This document shows positions 8,302 through 18,605 of a DNA stretch of 64,000 nucleotides, one piece after another (within the stretch, counting starts at the first letter, position 1; every line of letters starts with the position of its first letter). The notes beneath the pieces were generated by a model. It was not told the origin of the DNA and did not search any database. It was given only the letters and a program-made list of their open reading frames with translations. The DNA is from an uncultured Lachnospiraceae bacterium. GTDB taxonomy: Bacteria; Bacillota; Clostridia; Lachnospirales; Lachnospiraceae. The DNA lies in the NCBI GenBank assembly GCA_947594855.1, contig CANQEL010000002.1, forward strand, positions 124,001 through 188,000, written 5' to 3'. The position numbers and the translations under genes are program-made.

Positions 8302-8946
8302 ATGGCAAACGTATCTGTTTACAATATGGAAGGCAAAGAAGTAAGTACTATGGAAATTAGCGATTCAGTATTTGCCGCTCCGGTAAATGAACATTTGGTT
8401 CATATGGCTGTACAATTACAGCTTGCAAATAAACGTCAGGGAACCCAGAAAGCAAAGACCCGTTCAGAAGTAAGAGGTGGCGGAAGAAAACCATGGCGTC
8501 AGAAAGGAACAGGACATGCAAGACAGGGTTCAATAAGAGCTCCTCAATGGACAGGAGGCGGTGTTGTATTTGCACCTGTGCCAAGAGATTATTCATTCAA
8601 AATGAATAAAAAGGAAAAAGCTGCTGCAATGAGGTCAGTGCTGAGCTCTAAAGTAAGTGAGAATAAGTTCATTGTTGTTGATGAGATTACAATGGATGAG
8701 TATAAGACAAAGAAGATTATTTCAATGCTTGATGCACTTAACACAAAGAAGGCGCTTATAGTTCTTGACGATGCTGATGAGAAAGTAATTAAATCAGCTT
8801 CTAACATTCAGGGTGTTAAGGCAGCATTTGTTAAAAAAGATGAGGTATCTGTTTCTGCAACTATAAGCGTGTATGATATTCTTAAATATGATACGGTGGT
8901 TATAGCTAAGAAAGCAGTTGAGAACATCGAGGAGGTGTACGCATAA
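8302..8946 (+). CDS. rplD: 50S ribosomal protein L4
   Basis: 214 residues. The extended loop that lines the exit tunnel is present (RSEVRGGGRKPWRQKGTG, about residues 55-75), with RQGSIRAPQW after it. In many bacteria L4 also represses its own operon through the S10 leader, and the leader here is structured. It ends TAATG, overlapping rplW by one base. Confidence 0.98.
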   Translation: MANVSVYNMEGKEVSTMEISDSVFAAPVNEHLVHMAVQLQLANKRQGTQKAKTRSEVRGGGRKPWRQKGTGHARQGSIRAPQWTGGGVVFAPVPRDYSFKMNKKEKAAAMRSVLSSKVSENKFIVVDEITMDEYKTKKIISMLDALNTKKALIVLDDADEKVIKSASNIQGVKAAFVKKDEVSVSATISVYDILKYDTVVIAKKAVENIEEVYA

Positions 8947-9245
8947 TGGCAGACCTTAAGTATTATGATATAATCCTCGCTCCGATTATTACTGAGAAAT
9001 CAATGGCAGCTATGGAGCAGAAAAAGTATACTTTCTCTGTTCATACGGATGCAACAAAGAGTCAGATAAAAGAAGCGGTGGAAAAGATGTTTGCAGGTAC
9101 AAAGGTTGTTAATGTCAACACAATGAATCTTGACGGTAAGAACCGCAGACGTGGAATGACAACCGGTAAAACAGCAAAGACGAAGAAAGCGATAGTTACT
9201 TTATCACCAGATAGCGCTGATATCGAGATTTTTGAAGGATTATAA
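8946..9245 (+). CDS. rplW: 50S ribosomal protein L23
   Basis: 99 residues, normal length. The start (YYDIILAPIITEKS) and the C-terminal NVNTMNLDGKNRRRG are characteristic. L23 sits at the tunnel exit and docks trigger factor and SRP. The start codon overlaps the rplD stop (TAATG), so translation is coupled. Confidence 0.98.
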   Translation: MADLKYYDIILAPIITEKSMAAMEQKKYTFSVHTDATKSQIKEAVEKMFAGTKVVNVNTMNLDGKNRRRGMTTGKTAKTKKAIVTLSPDSADIEIFEGL

Positions 9246-9282
9246 TTAATTTTGGATAGGACAGCGGAAAGGAGCAAAAAAA

Positions 9283-10128
9283 ATGGGAATTAAAAAGTTT
9301 AACCCATATACACCGTCAAGAAGGCATATGACAGGTTCTGATTATGCAGAAATCACAACCAGCAAGCCTGAAAAATCACTTGTAGTGTCATTGCAGAAAA
9401 GATCAGGACGTAATAATCAGGGTAAGATTACTGTAAGGCACCGTGGCGGTGGTTCAAGAAGAAAATATAGAATTATTGATTTTAAGAGAAAGAAAGACGG
9501 AATACCTGCAGTAGTAAAGACTATTGAGTATGATCCGAACCGTACGGCAAATATTGCGCTTATAGCATATGCTGATGGTGAGAAAGCATATATTCTTGCG
9601 CCTGTCGGACTTAAAGTAGGCCAGCAGGTTATGAATGGAGCCGAAGCAGAGGTACGTGTAGGAAACTGCCTTCCACTTCAAAACATTCCTGTAGGTACAC
9701 AGATTCACAATATTGAACTGTATCCGGGAAAAGGCGGACAGCTTGTGCGTGCAGCAGGAAACAGCGCTCAGCTTATGGCTAAGGAAGGAAAATATGCAAC
9801 ACTCAGACTTCCTTCAGGAGAGATGAGAATGGTTCCGATTATATGCCGTGCAACAATCGGTCAGGTTGGAAATGTTGATCATGAGCTTATAAATATCGGT
9901 AAAGCGGGCCGTAAAAGACATATGGGAATCCGTCCTACAGTACGTGGTTCTGTCATGAACCCTAACGACCATCCACACGGTGGTGGTGAAGGTAAGACCG
10001 GTATAGGACGTCCGGGACCTGTTACCCCTTGGGGCAAGCCGGCGCTTGGCCTTAAGACAAGAAAGAAAAACAAACAGTCTAACAAATATATCGTCAGAAG
10101 AAGAGACGGTAAAGCGTTATCTAAGTAG
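9283..10128 (+). CDS. rplB: 50S ribosomal protein L2
   Basis: 281 residues. The N-terminal [16 protein letters not shown], the RNA-binding core ([16 protein letters not shown]) and the C-terminal signature [14 protein letters not shown], containing the His near the peptidyl transferase centre, are all present. ATG is preceded by GAAAGGAG. It follows rplW after a 37-base gap. Confidence 0.98.
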   Translation: MGIKKFNPYTPSRRHMTGSDYAEITTSKPEKSLVVSLQKRSGRNNQGKITVRHRGGGSRRKYRIIDFKRKKDGIPAVVKTIEYDPNRTANIALIAYADGEKAYILAPVGLKVGQQVMNGAEAEVRVGNCLPLQNIPVGTQIHNIELYPGKGGQLVRAAGNSAQLMAKEGKYATLRLPSGEMRMVPIICRATIGQVGNVDHELINIGKAGRKRHMGIRPTVRGSVMNPNDHPHGGGEGKTGIGRPGPVTPWGKPALGLKTRKKNKQSNKYIVRRRDGKALSK

Positions 10129-10142
10129 AAGGAGGGTACACA

Positions 10143-10421
10143 ATGGCACGTTCATTAAAAAAGGGACCATTTGCAGACGAACATCTGCTTAAGAAAATTG
10201 AAGCAATGAATGAGTCCGGTGACAAGCAGGTTATTAAAACATGGTCACGCCGTTCAACAATTTTTCCACAGATGGTTGGACATACAATTGCAGTTCATGA
10301 CGGCAGAAAGCATGTACCTGTATATATCACAGAGGACATGGTTGGCCATAAACTTGGTGAGTTCGTTATGACAAGAACTTACAGAGGACATGGAAAAGAC
10401 GAAAAGAAGGGTAAAAGATAA
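10143..10421 (+). CDS. rpsS: 30S ribosomal protein S19
   Basis: 92 residues, normal length, beginning [18 protein letters not shown] with the signature [16 protein letters not shown] near the C-terminus. It binds 16S rRNA in the 30S head together with S13. The ribosome site is AAGGAGGG, 14 bases after rplB. Confidence 0.98.
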   Translation: MARSLKKGPFADEHLLKKIEAMNESGDKQVIKTWSRRSTIFPQMVGHTIAVHDGRKHVPVYITEDMVGHKLGEFVMTRTYRGHGKDEKKGKR

Positions 10422-10453
10422 ATCCAGACGGATATTGAAAGGAGGCCTAATCT

Positions 10454-10843
10454 ATGGCAAAGGGACATAGATCTCAGATAAAGAGAAACAGGAATGATGA
10501 AACAAGAGATACAAGACCATCTGCGAAACTTTCATATGCAAGAATATCCGTGCAGAAGGCATGTTTCGTCTTAGATGCCATAAGAGGCAAAGATGTAGAA
10601 ACTGCACTCGGAATACTGGCATATAGTCCAAGATATGGTGCAAGTATTATTGAAAAGCTTTTGAAATCAGCTATTGCAAATGCTGAAAACAATAATGGTA
10701 TGAATCCGGATAACCTTTATATTGAAGAGTGTTATGCAAATAAAGGACCGACAATGAAAAGAATCAGACCAAGAGCACGCGGAACGGCTTATCGTATCGA
10801 AAAGAGAATGAGCCATATCACGATTGTGTTAAATGAAAGATAA
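10454..10843 (+). CDS. rplV: 50S ribosomal protein L22
   Basis: 129 residues. The beta-hairpin that reaches into the exit tunnel ([19 protein letters not shown]) is intact and resembles the macrolide-sensitive form. The N-terminus is slightly extended with basic residues ([16 protein letters not shown]) before the conserved core. Ribosome site GAAAGGAGG. Confidence 0.98.
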   Translation: MAKGHRSQIKRNRNDETRDTRPSAKLSYARISVQKACFVLDAIRGKDVETALGILAYSPRYGASIIEKLLKSAIANAENNNGMNPDNLYIEECYANKGPTMKRIRPRARGTAYRIEKRMSHITIVLNER

Positions 10844-10854
10844 GGAGGGCTATC

Positions 10855-11517
10855 ATGGGACAAAAAGTTAATCCTCATGGCTTAAGAGTCGGTATCATTA
10901 AAGATTGGGACTCAAGATGGTATGCAGAGGATGATTTTGCAGACAATCTTGCCGAAGATTATAAGATTAGAGAATTTTTAAAGAAAAAATTGTATAATGC
11001 AGGTATAGCAAAAATTGAAATTGAAAGGTCCTCAGACCGTATTAAGATTATAATTCATACTGCTAAGCCTGGTGTGGTCATCGGAAAAGGCGGTGCCGAA
11101 ATCGAGAAACTTAAAAAAGATATTGCAAAGCTTACAACAAGAAAAGTTATAGTTGATATTAAAGAAGTTAAAAAACCTGACAGGGATGCGCAGCTTGTTG
11201 CTGAAAACATTGCGCTCCAGCTTGAGAAGCGTATATCATTCCGAAGGGCTATGAAGCAGGCTATGGGAAGAACCATGAAGAGTGGCGCCAAGGGAATTAA
11301 AACATCAGTATCAGGTCGTCTTGGCGGGGCAGATATGGCTCGTACAGAATATTACAGTGAAGGTACAATTCCACTTCAGACACTTCGCGCAGATATTGAT
11401 TATGGTTTTGCGGAAGCAGATACAACATATGGTAAAATAGGTGTCAAAGTATGGATTTACCATGGTGAAATCCTTCCTGCAAAGAAAGAAAGCAAAACGG
11501 AAGGGAGCGATAAATAA
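10855..11517 (+). CDS. rpsC: 30S ribosomal protein S3
   Basis: 220 residues. It starts [18 protein letters not shown]; a type II KH domain carries [14 protein letters not shown] (about 75-90). The C-terminal domain with [12 protein letters not shown] follows. S3 lines the mRNA entry channel. Its TAA stop overlaps the rplP ATG by one base. Confidence 0.98.
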   Translation: MGQKVNPHGLRVGIIKDWDSRWYAEDDFADNLAEDYKIREFLKKKLYNAGIAKIEIERSSDRIKIIIHTAKPGVVIGKGGAEIEKLKKDIAKLTTRKVIVDIKEVKKPDRDAQLVAENIALQLEKRISFRRAMKQAMGRTMKSGAKGIKTSVSGRLGGADMARTEYYSEGTIPLQTLRADIDYGFAEADTTYGKIGVKVWIYHGEILPAKKESKTEGSDK

Positions 11518-11954
11518 TGTTAATGCCAAAAAGAGTTAAACGTCGCAAGCAGTTCCGTGGCAGAATGACCGGTAAAGCTACAAGAGGCAATAAGATTACT
11601 TATGGTGAATATGGTATTGTAGCGCTTGAACCGGCATGGATTAAATCAAATCAGATAGAAGCAGCCCGTATTGCCATGACACGTTATATTAAGCGTGGTG
11701 GTAAGGTATGGATAAAGATATTCCCGGACAAACCGGTTACAGCAAAACCTGCTGAAACACGAATGGGTTCAGGAAAAGGCGCCCTGGAATACTGGGTAGC
11801 AGTAGTAAAGCCGGGCCGTGTATTATTTGAGATTTCCGGAGTAACAGAGGAAACCGCAAAGGAAGCGTTAAGGCTTGCAACACATAAGTTGCCTGTTAAA
11901 TGTAAAATCGTTTCCCGTGCAGACTTAGAAGGAGGTGCGGGCAGTGAAGACTAA
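11517..11954 (+). CDS. rplP: 50S ribosomal protein L16
   Basis: 145 residues, starting [17 protein letters not shown] as in most Firmicutes. [19 protein letters not shown] is the conserved loop near the A-site tRNA. The 3' end contains the ribosome site of rpmC and overlaps it by 11 bases, which couples the two. Confidence 0.98.
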   Translation: MLMPKRVKRRKQFRGRMTGKATRGNKITYGEYGIVALEPAWIKSNQIEAARIAMTRYIKRGGKVWIKIFPDKPVTAKPAETRMGSGKGALEYWVAVVKPGRVLFEISGVTEETAKEALRLATHKLPVKCKIVSRADLEGGAGSED

Positions 11955-12147
11955 GGAATTATTAAGCGGACTTAGAGGAAAGACGGTTCAGGAGCTGAAT
12001 GAGGATTTAGTAGCTGCTAAAAAGGAGTTATTTAACTTGAGATTCCAGAACGCAACTAACCAGTTGGATAATACAAGCAGAATTAAAGAGGTAAGAAAGC
12101 AGATTGCAAGAATACAGACAATTATCTCTGAAAAATCTGATGACTGA
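11944..12147 (+). CDS. rpmC: 50S ribosomal protein L29
   Basis: 67 residues from GTG 11944, giving the usual start [18 protein letters not shown]. The in-frame GTG at 11935 lies inside the GGAGGTG ribosome site, so it is excluded. Two helices, with the motif [15 protein letters not shown]. It overlaps rplP by 11 bases. Confidence 0.97.
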   Translation: MKTKELLSGLRGKTVQELNEDLVAAKKELFNLRFQNATNQLDNTSRIKEVRKQIARIQTIISEKSDD

Positions 12148-12173
12148 TTGGTGAAGAAAGGAGGAGTTCTTGA

Positions 12174-12431
12174 ATGGAAGAAAGAAATCTTAGAAAAGTT
12201 CGTACAGGTAAGGTAATAAGCGATAAGATGGATAAAACTATTGTTGTTGCAGTAGTTGATAATGTAAAACATCCACTTTACAACAAGATTGTAAAGAGAA
12301 CTTATAAATTAAAGGCTCACGACGAGAATAATGAATGTGGTATTGGTGACAGAGTCAGAGTTATGGAAACCAGACCTTTATCTAAGGATAAGAGATGGAG
12401 ACTGGTAGAAATCATTGAGAAGGCTAAATAA
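12174..12431 (+). CDS. rpsQ: 30S ribosomal protein S17
   Basis: 85 residues, an OB-fold protein. [22 protein letters not shown] is followed by [19 protein letters not shown] and [16 protein letters not shown], all typical. ATG follows AAAGGAGG. Confidence 0.98.
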   Translation: MEERNLRKVRTGKVISDKMDKTIVVAVVDNVKHPLYNKIVKRTYKLKAHDENNECGIGDRVRVMETRPLSKDKRWRLVEIIEKAK

Positions 12432-12458
12432 TTTAGCGGATGAGATGGAGGTTAGATT

Positions 12459-12827
12459 ATGATACAGCAGGAATCAAGACTTAAAGTAGCAGATAACACT
12501 GGTGCAAAAGAACTTCTCTGTATACGTGTCTTAGGCGGTTCAACCAGAAGATATGCACAGGTTGGAGATGTTATTGTTGCTTCGGTTAAAGATGCAACAC
12601 CTGGCGGCGTGGTAAAGAAAGGTGACGTTGTAAAGGCAGTTGTCGTGCGTACCGTAAAAGGTACAAAACGCCCGGATGGTTCATACATCAGGTTTGATGA
12701 AAATGCTGCAGTTATTATAAGAGATGACAAAAATCCAAGAGGAACACGTATATTTGGACCGGTAGCCAGAGAATTGAGAGAAAAACAGTTTATGAAGATT
12801 ATCTCATTAGCACCGGAAGTGTTATAG
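12459..12827 (+). CDS. rplN: 50S ribosomal protein L14
   Basis: 122 residues, the invariant L14 length. It starts [18 protein letters not shown] and contains [17 protein letters not shown] and the C-terminal [11 protein letters not shown]. It forms inter-subunit bridges and is the docking point of the RsfS silencing factor in other bacteria. Confidence 0.98.
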   Translation: MIQQESRLKVADNTGAKELLCIRVLGGSTRRYAQVGDVIVASVKDATPGGVVKKGDVVKAVVVRTVKGTKRPDGSYIRFDENAAVIIRDDKNPRGTRIFGPVARELREKQFMKIISLAPEVL

Positions 12828-12840
12828 GAGGTGCATCAGC

Positions 12841-13146
12841 ATGTCAATGAATAAGATAAAAAAAGGTGATACGGTAGTAGTTGTTACCGGCAGGGATAAA
12901 GGCAAAGAAGGAAAAGTTATTGCTGTCAAAAACGGAAAGGCTATCGTTGAAGGCGTAAATACAGTGACAAAGCATACGAAACCAAGTCAGAACAACCCTA
13001 AGGGAGGCATCGTTCATCAGGAAGCAGCAATCGATGTATCCAATGTAATGTATGTAAGTAAAGGAAAACCAACCAGAGTTGGATTTAAGGTTGTTGACGG
13101 TAAAAAAATGCGTTATGCAAAAACAACAGGAGATATTATTGACTAA
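12841..13146 (+). CDS. rplX: 50S ribosomal protein L24
   Basis: 101 residues with an N-terminal KOW motif ([20 protein letters not shown]). L24 is an assembly initiator for the 50S subunit. The ribosome site TAGGAGGTG overlaps the rplN stop region; an alternative ATG two codons downstream (MNKIKKGD) is possible. Confidence 0.98.
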   Translation: MSMNKIKKGDTVVVVTGRDKGKEGKVIAVKNGKAIVEGVNTVTKHTKPSQNNPKGGIVHQEAAIDVSNVMYVSKGKPTRVGFKVVDGKKMRYAKTTGDIID

Positions 13147-13167
13147 ATAAGAGAGGAGGTACTAAGA

Positions 13168-13707
13168 GTGTCAAGATTAAAAGAGAAGTATTTGAATGAT
13201 ATAGTTGCTTCACTGACAAAGAAATTTAATTATAAAAATGTTATGCAGGTACCAAAGCTTGATAAGATTGTAATTAACATGGGTGTTGGAGAGGCAAAGG
13301 AGAATTCCAAGATTCTTGATTCTGCAATGAGCGACCTTGAGATTATTTCAGGACAGAAGCCTGTTGTAACAAGAGCAAAGAATTCAGTTGCTAACTTTAA
13401 GATAAGAGAAGGAATGCCTATCGGATGTAAGGTTACGCTTCGTGGCGAAAAGATGTATGATTTTGCTGACAGACTTATCAATCTTGCTCTTCCGCGTGTA
13501 CGTGACTTCCGTGGAGTTAATCCGGATGCATTTGACGGAAGGGGAAATTATGCGCTGGGTATTAAGGAACAGCTTATTTTCCCTGAAATTGAATATGATA
13601 AGATTGATAAAGTAAGAGGTATGGATATTATATTTGTAACTACTGCTAAGACAGACGAAGAGGCACGTGAACTCCTTACTGAGTTCGGTATGCCGTTCAG
13701 AAAATAG
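13168..13707 (+). CDS. rplE: 50S ribosomal protein L5
   Basis: 179 residues, starting at GTG after GAGGAGGT. Key segments: [37 protein letters not shown] and [21 protein letters not shown]5 binds 5S rRNA and contacts P-site tRNA. Confidence 0.98.
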   Translation: MSRLKEKYLNDIVASLTKKFNYKNVMQVPKLDKIVINMGVGEAKENSKILDSAMSDLEIISGQKPVVTRAKNSVANFKIREGMPIGCKVTLRGEKMYDFADRLINLALPRVRDFRGVNPDAFDGRGNYALGIKEQLIFPEIEYDKIDKVRGMDIIFVTTAKTDEEARELLTEFGMPFRK

Positions 13708-13722
13708 TGAGGAGGGAAATTC

Positions 13723-13908
13723 ATGGCTAAAAAGTCTATGAAAATTAAGCAGCAGCGCCCTGCTAAATTCTCAACAAGGGAGTACAGCCGCTGCAGAATT
13801 TGTGGTCGTCCACATGCTTATTTAAGAAAGTACGGAATCTGCAGAATATGTTTCCGTGAATTGGCATACAAGGGACAGATTCCTGGCGTTAAGAAAGCAA
13901 GCTGGTAA
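13723..13908 (+). CDS. rpsZ: 30S ribosomal protein S14, zinc type
   Basis: 61 residues, the short zinc-dependent form. Two CxxC pairs (CRICGRPH and CRICF) are intact, so this is the C+ version; the zinc-free long form is not seen in the window. ATG follows GGAGGG. Confidence 0.98.
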   Translation: MAKKSMKIKQQRPAKFSTREYSRCRICGRPHAYLRKYGICRICFRELAYKGQIPGVKKASW

Positions 13909-13934
13909 GAATAGTTCGGAAGGAGGCAAATGAA

Positions 13935-14336
13935 ATGACAATGAGTGATCCTATTGCAGATATGCTTACAAGAATACGTAATGCAAATACTGCAAAGCAT
14001 GATACAGTTGATGTACCTGCTTCAAAAATGAAGATTTCAATCGCTGAAATACTTCTTAAGGAAGGCTATATTAAGAATTTTGAATTGGTAGATGTGGATG
14101 GTTTCAAATCAATTCATATTACATTAAAATATGGTGCAGATAAAAAAGAAAAGGTTATATCAGGATTAAAGAGAATATCAAAGCCTGGTCTCAGGGTATA
14201 TGCAAATACCGAAGAGCTTCCTAGCGTATTAGGAGGATTTGGAATTGCAATCATTTCTACTAATAAAGGTGTTATGACTGATAAACAGGCCAGAAAAGAG
14301 AATGTTGGTGGAGAAGTATTAGCATTTATATGGTAA
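13935..14336 (+). CDS. rpsH: 30S ribosomal protein S8
   Basis: 133 residues, with [16 protein letters not shown] at the start and [20 protein letters not shown] near the end. In E. coli S8 represses the spc part of this cluster by binding mRNA; no such site is obvious here. ATG 13935 has AGGAGG upstream, and a second ATG two codons downstream is an alternative. Confidence 0.98.
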   Translation: MTMSDPIADMLTRIRNANTAKHDTVDVPASKMKISIAEILLKEGYIKNFELVDVDGFKSIHITLKYGADKKEKVISGLKRISKPGLRVYANTEELPSVLGGFGIAIISTNKGVMTDKQARKENVGGEVLAFIW

Positions 14337-14370
14337 TACGGTTATAATTGAGAATTGGAGGTAAGGCGAA

Positions 14371-14913
14371 ATGTCACGTATCGGAAGAATGCCTATCGCG
14401 GTACCTGCAGGAGTAACTGTAGATATTGCAGAAAATAACAAGGTGACGGTAAAGGGACCTAAAGGTACCCTTGAAAGAGTTCTTCCATCTGAAATGTCAA
14501 TAGATAAAGATGGAGATACTATTACTGTAAGCAGACCAAATGATTTAAAGAAAATGAAATCATTGCATGGATTAACAAGAACGCTGATTAATAATATGGT
14601 TATCGGTGTTACAGACGGTTATCAGAAAGTTCTTGAGATTAATGGTGTTGGTTACAGAGCTGTAAAGCAGGGAAATAAGTTAGTTCTTTCACTTGGATAC
14701 TCACATCCTGTTGAAATGACAGACCCTGAAGGATTAGAAGTTGTGGTTGAAGATCAGAACAAGATTATAGTTAAGGGTATTGACAAGGAAAAGGTTGGAC
14801 AGTATGCAGCTGAAATTCGTGAGAAGAGAGCTCCAGAGCCTTACAAGGGCAAAGGAATCAAGTATGCCGACGAAGTAATCAGGCGTAAGGTTGGTAAGAC
14901 AGGTAAAAAATAA
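14371..14913 (+). CDS. rplF: 50S ribosomal protein L6
   Basis: 180 residues, two repeated alpha/beta domains. It begins [15 protein letters not shown] and ends with the RNA-binding [20 protein letters not shown] 34-base gap with GGAGGT separates it from rpsH. Confidence 0.98.
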   Translation: MSRIGRMPIAVPAGVTVDIAENNKVTVKGPKGTLERVLPSEMSIDKDGDTITVSRPNDLKKMKSLHGLTRTLINNMVIGVTDGYQKVLEINGVGYRAVKQGNKLVLSLGYSHPVEMTDPEGLEVVVEDQNKIIVKGIDKEKVGQYAAEIREKRAPEPYKGKGIKYADEVIRRKVGKTGKK

Positions 14914-14931
14914 TTAAAGGAGTGAAAAACG

Positions 14932-15300
14932 ATGGTAAGTAAGAAAACAAGATCTGAAGTACGCGTAAAGAAGCACAACAGACTTCGTAATCGTTTTGCA
15001 GGAACTGCAGAAAGACCACGTTTGGCAGTATTCAGAAGCAACAATCATATGTATGCTCAGATTATTGATGATTCAGTCGGCAATACTTTAGTTGCGGCAT
15101 CTACTCTTTCAGCTGATGTAAAGTCACAGCTTGAGAAAACTAACAATGTTGAAGCAGCAGCTAAGTTAGGTGAAATTATTGCTAAAAAGGCATTAGATAA
15201 AGGAATCACAAACGTTGTATTTGATAGAGGAGGATTCATCTATCATGGTAAGGTTCAGGCATTGGCTGAAGCAGCCAGGGAAGCCGGACTGAATTTCTAA
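14932..15300 (+). CDS. rplR: 50S ribosomal protein L18
   Basis: 122 residues. The basic N-terminus ([19 protein letters not shown]) and [20 protein letters not shown] bind 5S r[23 protein letters not shown] is the C-terminal signature. Ribosome site AAAGGAG. Confidence 0.98.
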   Translation: MVSKKTRSEVRVKKHNRLRNRFAGTAERPRLAVFRSNNHMYAQIIDDSVGNTLVAASTLSADVKSQLEKTNNVEAAAKLGEIIAKKALDKGITNVVFDRGGFIYHGKVQALAEAAREAGLNF

Positions 15301-15316
15301 GCGAGGAGGAGAATTC

Positions 15317-15826
15317 ATGAAGCGTACAATTATTGATACGAAGGATATGGAATTAGAAGATCACGTTGTTGTCATCAAACGTGTAACAAAGGTTGTAAAG
15401 GGCGGACGTAATATGCGTTTTACAGCACTTGTAGTAGTTGGTGATAAGAATGGTCATGTTGGTGCCGGACTTGGAAAAGCTACCGAAATTCCTGAAGCAA
15501 TCCGTAAAGGTAAAGAGGATGCTGTCAAGAAGATGATAGAGGTTCCGGTTAATGAAGACGGAAGTGTGCCACATGATTACACAGGTAATTACGGAGGAGC
15601 ATCAGTGCTGCTTAAGAAGTCTCCGGAAGGTACCGGAATTATCGCAGGCGGTCCTGCCCGTGCAGTGCTTGAGCTTGCAGGTTATAAAAATATCCGTACC
15701 AAGTCATTAGGTTCAAACAATAAGCAGAATGTTGTTCTTGCAACACTTGAGGGCCTTGGTCATCTTAAGACGCCTGAAGAAGTAGCAAGGCTTCGTGGAA
15801 TATCTGTTGAAGAAGTATTGAACTGA
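15317..15826 (+). CDS. rpsE: 30S ribosomal protein S5
   Basis: 169 residues. The double-stranded RNA-binding-like N-domain contains [20 protein letters not shown] with the loop linked in other species to spectinomycin resistance in wild-type form, followed by [18 protein letters not shown] follows GAGGAGGAG. Confidence 0.98.
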   Translation: MKRTIIDTKDMELEDHVVVIKRVTKVVKGGRNMRFTALVVVGDKNGHVGAGLGKATEIPEAIRKGKEDAVKKMIEVPVNEDGSVPHDYTGNYGGASVLLKKSPEGTGIIAGGPARAVLELAGYKNIRTKSLGSNNKQNVVLATLEGLGHLKTPEEVARLRGISVEEVLN

Positions 15827-15853
15827 TTATAGTACGGTTTGGAGGTGTTATCA

Positions 15854-16036
15854 TTGGCTGGTAAATTAAAAATAACATTGGTTAAATCAACAATCGGTGC
15901 TATACCAAAGCATAGAAAAACTGTTGAAGCATTAGGACTTCGTAAGCTTAATAAGACAGTTGAGATGCCGGACAACGAATGTGTAAGAGGTATGGTTAAG
16001 CAGGTACAGCACTTGGTAAAAGTAGAAGAAATATAA
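15854..16036 (+). CDS. rpmD: 50S ribosomal protein L30
   Basis: 60 residues from TTG 15854, giving MAGKLKITLVKSTIGAIPKH, the normal L30 start. An in-frame TTG at 15839 overlaps the GGAGGTG ribosome site and is rejected. L30 is absent from some bacteria but standard in Firmicutes. Confidence 0.95.
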   Translation: MAGKLKITLVKSTIGAIPKHRKTVEALGLRKLNKTVEMPDNECVRGMVKQVQHLVKVEEI

Positions 16037-16064
16037 TACGTGATAACAGTTAGGAGGTGCATCA

Positions 16065-16505
16065 ATGAATTTATCAGAGTTAAAACCGGCAGAAGGTTCT
16101 AAACATGGAGACAGGTTTAGAAGAGGACGTGGACACGGTTCAGGAAATGGAAAAACTGCAGGTAAAGGCCATAAAGGACAGAAGGCACGTTCAGGTGCAA
16201 CAAGGCCGGGTTTTGAAGGCGGTCAGCTGCCATTATATATGCGTATACCAAAGAGAGGATTTAAGTGTATCAATTCCAAAACTATTGTTGGTATTAATGT
16301 AGACCGTCTTAATGTATTTAATGATGGTGATGAAGTTACGGTTGATACATTAATTGAAACAGGTATCGTAAGGAATCCTAAAGACGGAGTTAAGATACTT
16401 GGAAATGGGGAATTAACCAAGAAGCTTGATGTAAAGGCTAATGCATTCAGTAATGGGGCAATAGAGAAAATAAAGGCTCTTGGTGGAAAAGCTGAGGTGA
16501 TTTAA
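16065..16505 (+). CDS. rplO: 50S ribosomal protein L15
   Basis: 146 residues. The long basic Gly-rich N-terminus ([19 protein letters not shown]) is typical, with [11 protein letters not shown] in the middle. The secY ribosome site lies in its last codons, and secY begins at the very next base after the stop. Confidence 0.98.
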   Translation: MNLSELKPAEGSKHGDRFRRGRGHGSGNGKTAGKGHKGQKARSGATRPGFEGGQLPLYMRIPKRGFKCINSKTIVGINVDRLNVFNDGDEVTVDTLIETGIVRNPKDGVKILGNGELTKKLDVKANAFSNGAIEKIKALGGKAEVI

Positions 16506-17846
16506 GTGCTTGAGACAATCCGTAATGCTTTTAAAGTAGCTGATATAAGAAAACGTTTGTTATATACATTTGTAATTCTTATTATTGTCAGAATAGGAAG
16601 CCAGCTTCCTATACCTGGTGTAAGCAGGGATTATTTTGCAGAATGGTTCAGCCAGCAGACCAGTGCACTGAATTTCTTTAATGCGATGACCGGTGGTTCG
16701 TTTACTAAGATGTCAATATTTGCACTTAGTATTACGCCATATATCACGGCCTCGATTATTATGCAGCTTCTGACGATTGCAATTCCTAAACTTGAGGAGA
16801 TGCAGAAGGAAGGCGAGGACGGAAGAAAGAAGATAGTTGAGTTTACCCGTTATCTTACTATTGGACTTTCAATCATTGAAAGTGCTGCAATGGCAATAGG
16901 ATTTGGTAACCAGAATCTTCTGGAAGACGGAATCGGATTTACAAGTGTTACTGTTATGGTTGTATCGCTTACGGCAGGTTCGGCTTTGCTTATGTGGTTG
17001 GGTGAGCAGATTACTGAAAAAGGTGTGGGAAACGGTATTTCCATTATTCTTATGTTCAACATAGTATCAGGTATGCCTGAGGATTTTGGAAATCTTTATA
17101 CTACATTTGTTAAGAGTGCATCAAGTACCACAAACGGACTTATTGCTGCAATAGTAATTATTGCAATAGTAGTTGCAATGGTAGTATTTATAATTATTCT
17201 TCAGGATGCTGTAAGGAAAATTCCTGTTCAGTATGCAAAGAAACTTCAGGGAAGGAAAATGGTAGGAGGACAGACGTCAAATATTCCGCTTAAGGTTAAT
17301 ACAGCCGGAGTTATTCCTGTCATCTTCGCAAGTTCACTTCTTTCACTTCCTATAGTAATATCACAGTTTGCAGGAATTCAGCCGGCATCAGGAAAAGGCG
17401 CTTCGCTGTGGCAGAAGATATTAAAGGTATGCAGCCAGGGAGACTGGTGCAACTTCAGAAATTTTGGAGAGTTCAAATATACTCTTGGATTGCTTGTATA
17501 TATTGTATTAGTAATATTCTTTGCTTATTTTTATACTAATATAACTTTCAATCCTGTAGAGGTATCATCGAACCTTAAAAAGGCAGGAGGATTTATACCT
17601 GGTATACGTCCTGGTAAGCCTACGACAGAATATCTTTCAAAAGTGCTTAATAATATAATTTTTATTGGAGCTGTCGGACTTACAATAATTGCAGTAGTTC
17701 CAATATTCTGTTCAGGTGCATTTGGAGCCAATGTAGGATTTGGCGGAACATCGCTTATAATTGTCGTTGGTGTTGTGCTTGAAACAATTAAGCAGATTGA
17801 ATCCCAGATGCTGGTTCGTAATTACAAGGGATTTTTAAATGACTAG
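16506..17846 (+). CDS. secY: Protein translocase subunit SecY
   Basis: 446 residues with ten membrane helices. It forms the protein-conducting channel of the general secretion system with SecE and SecG. The start (IRNAFKVADIRKRLLYT) and the family signatures GGSFTKMSIFALSITPYITASI and GMRP-like stretches are present, as is VQYAKKLQGRKMVGG in the large cytoplasmic loop. GTG start with GAGGTG upstream, directly abutting rplO. A hairpin with a T-run follows the gene. Confidence 0.97.
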   Translation: MLETIRNAFKVADIRKRLLYTFVILIIVRIGSQLPIPGVSRDYFAEWFSQQTSALNFFNAMTGGSFTKMSIFALSITPYITASIIMQLLTIAIPKLEEMQKEGEDGRKKIVEFTRYLTIGLSIIESAAMAIGFGNQNLLEDGIGFTSVTVMVVSLTAGSALLMWLGEQITEKGVGNGISIILMFNIVSGMPEDFGNLYTTFVKSASSTTNGLIAAIVIIAIVVAMVVFIIILQDAVRKIPVQYAKKLQGRKMVGGQTSNIPLKVNTAGVIPVIFASSLLSLPIVISQFAGIQPASGKGASLWQKILKVCSQGDWCNFRNFGEFKYTLGLLVYIVLVIFFAYFYTNITFNPVEVSSNLKKAGGFIPGIRPGKPTTEYLSKVLNNIIFIGAVGLTIIAVVPIFCSGAFGANVGFGGTSLIIVVGVVLETIKQIESQMLVRNYKGFLND

Positions 17847-17865
17847 ATAAAAGATAAATATACGG

Positions 17866-17913
17866 TCAGATGAGTAGCGTGACGATTTGCGGCAGGCTAC
17901 TTATCTGATTTTT
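17866..17913 (+). terminator. Hairpin with T-run between secY and adk
   Basis: TCAGATGAGTAGC (17866-17878) pairs with GCTACTTATCTGA (17896-17908) over 13 positions with one G-U, a 17-base loop, then TTTTT (17909-17913). The adk ribosome site follows at once, so it may act as a partial terminator or attenuator inside the operon. Confidence 0.6.
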
Positions 17914-17930
17914 GAAAGGATGACATTTGC

Positions 17931-18572
17931 ATGAAGATAATAATGCTGGGTGCGCCAGGTGCCGGAAAAGGTACACAGGCGCTTATGATTGCAAAAAAGT
18001 ATAATATACCTCATATTTCTACAGGGGATATTTTCAGGGCTAATATTAAAGAAGGAACTGAACTTGGTAAAAAGGCAAAAAGCTATATGGATAAAGGAGA
18101 ACTTGTCCCTGATGAACTTGTTGTGGATTTGGTTGTTGACAGACTGGGCATGGATGACGCCAAGGCAGGATATGTGCTCGATGGTTTCCCAAGGACAATA
18201 CCACAGGCAGAGGCGCTTGATAAAGCTCTTGAAAGTGTCGGGGATAAAGTTGATTATGCAATAGATATTGCAGTTCCGGATGAAAATATAATAAGCAGGA
18301 TGTCGGGCAGAAGGGCGTGTGTGTCCTGTGGAGGTACATATCATATAGTAAATATACCGCCTAAAAAAGAGGGCATATGTGATGTGTGCGGAGGAAAACT
18401 TATTCTTCGTGATGATGATAAAGAAGAAACTGTAAAGAACAGACTTTCAGTTTACCATAAACAGACACAGCCTCTTATAGATTATTATAGCCGTAAAGGA
18501 ATATTAAAATCTGTTGACGGTACATGTGAAATGGAGCAGGTGTTTAAGAGTATAACAGATATTCTTGGGTAA
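17931..18572 (+). CDS. adk: Adenylate kinase, zinc-binding lid type
   Basis: 213 residues. Makes ADP from ATP and AMP. P-loop GAPGAGKGT at 7-15; DGFPRT for AMP-site contacts; a lid domain with Cys130, Cys133, Cys150 and Cys153, a complete Cys4 zinc site of the Gram-positive type. ATG 17931 follows GAAAGGATG. In Firmicutes adk regularly lies between secY and map, as here. Confidence 0.97.
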   Translation: MKIIMLGAPGAGKGTQALMIAKKYNIPHISTGDIFRANIKEGTELGKKAKSYMDKGELVPDELVVDLVVDRLGMDDAKAGYVLDGFPRTIPQAEALDKALESVGDKVDYAIDIAVPDENIISRMSGRRACVSCGGTYHIVNIPPKKEGICDVCGGKLILRDDDKEETVKNRLSVYHKQTQPLIDYYSRKGILKSVDGTCEMEQVFKSITDILG

Positions 18573-18605
18573 GCATGTATAATATTCAGAATGGAGATGT
18601 CATAG

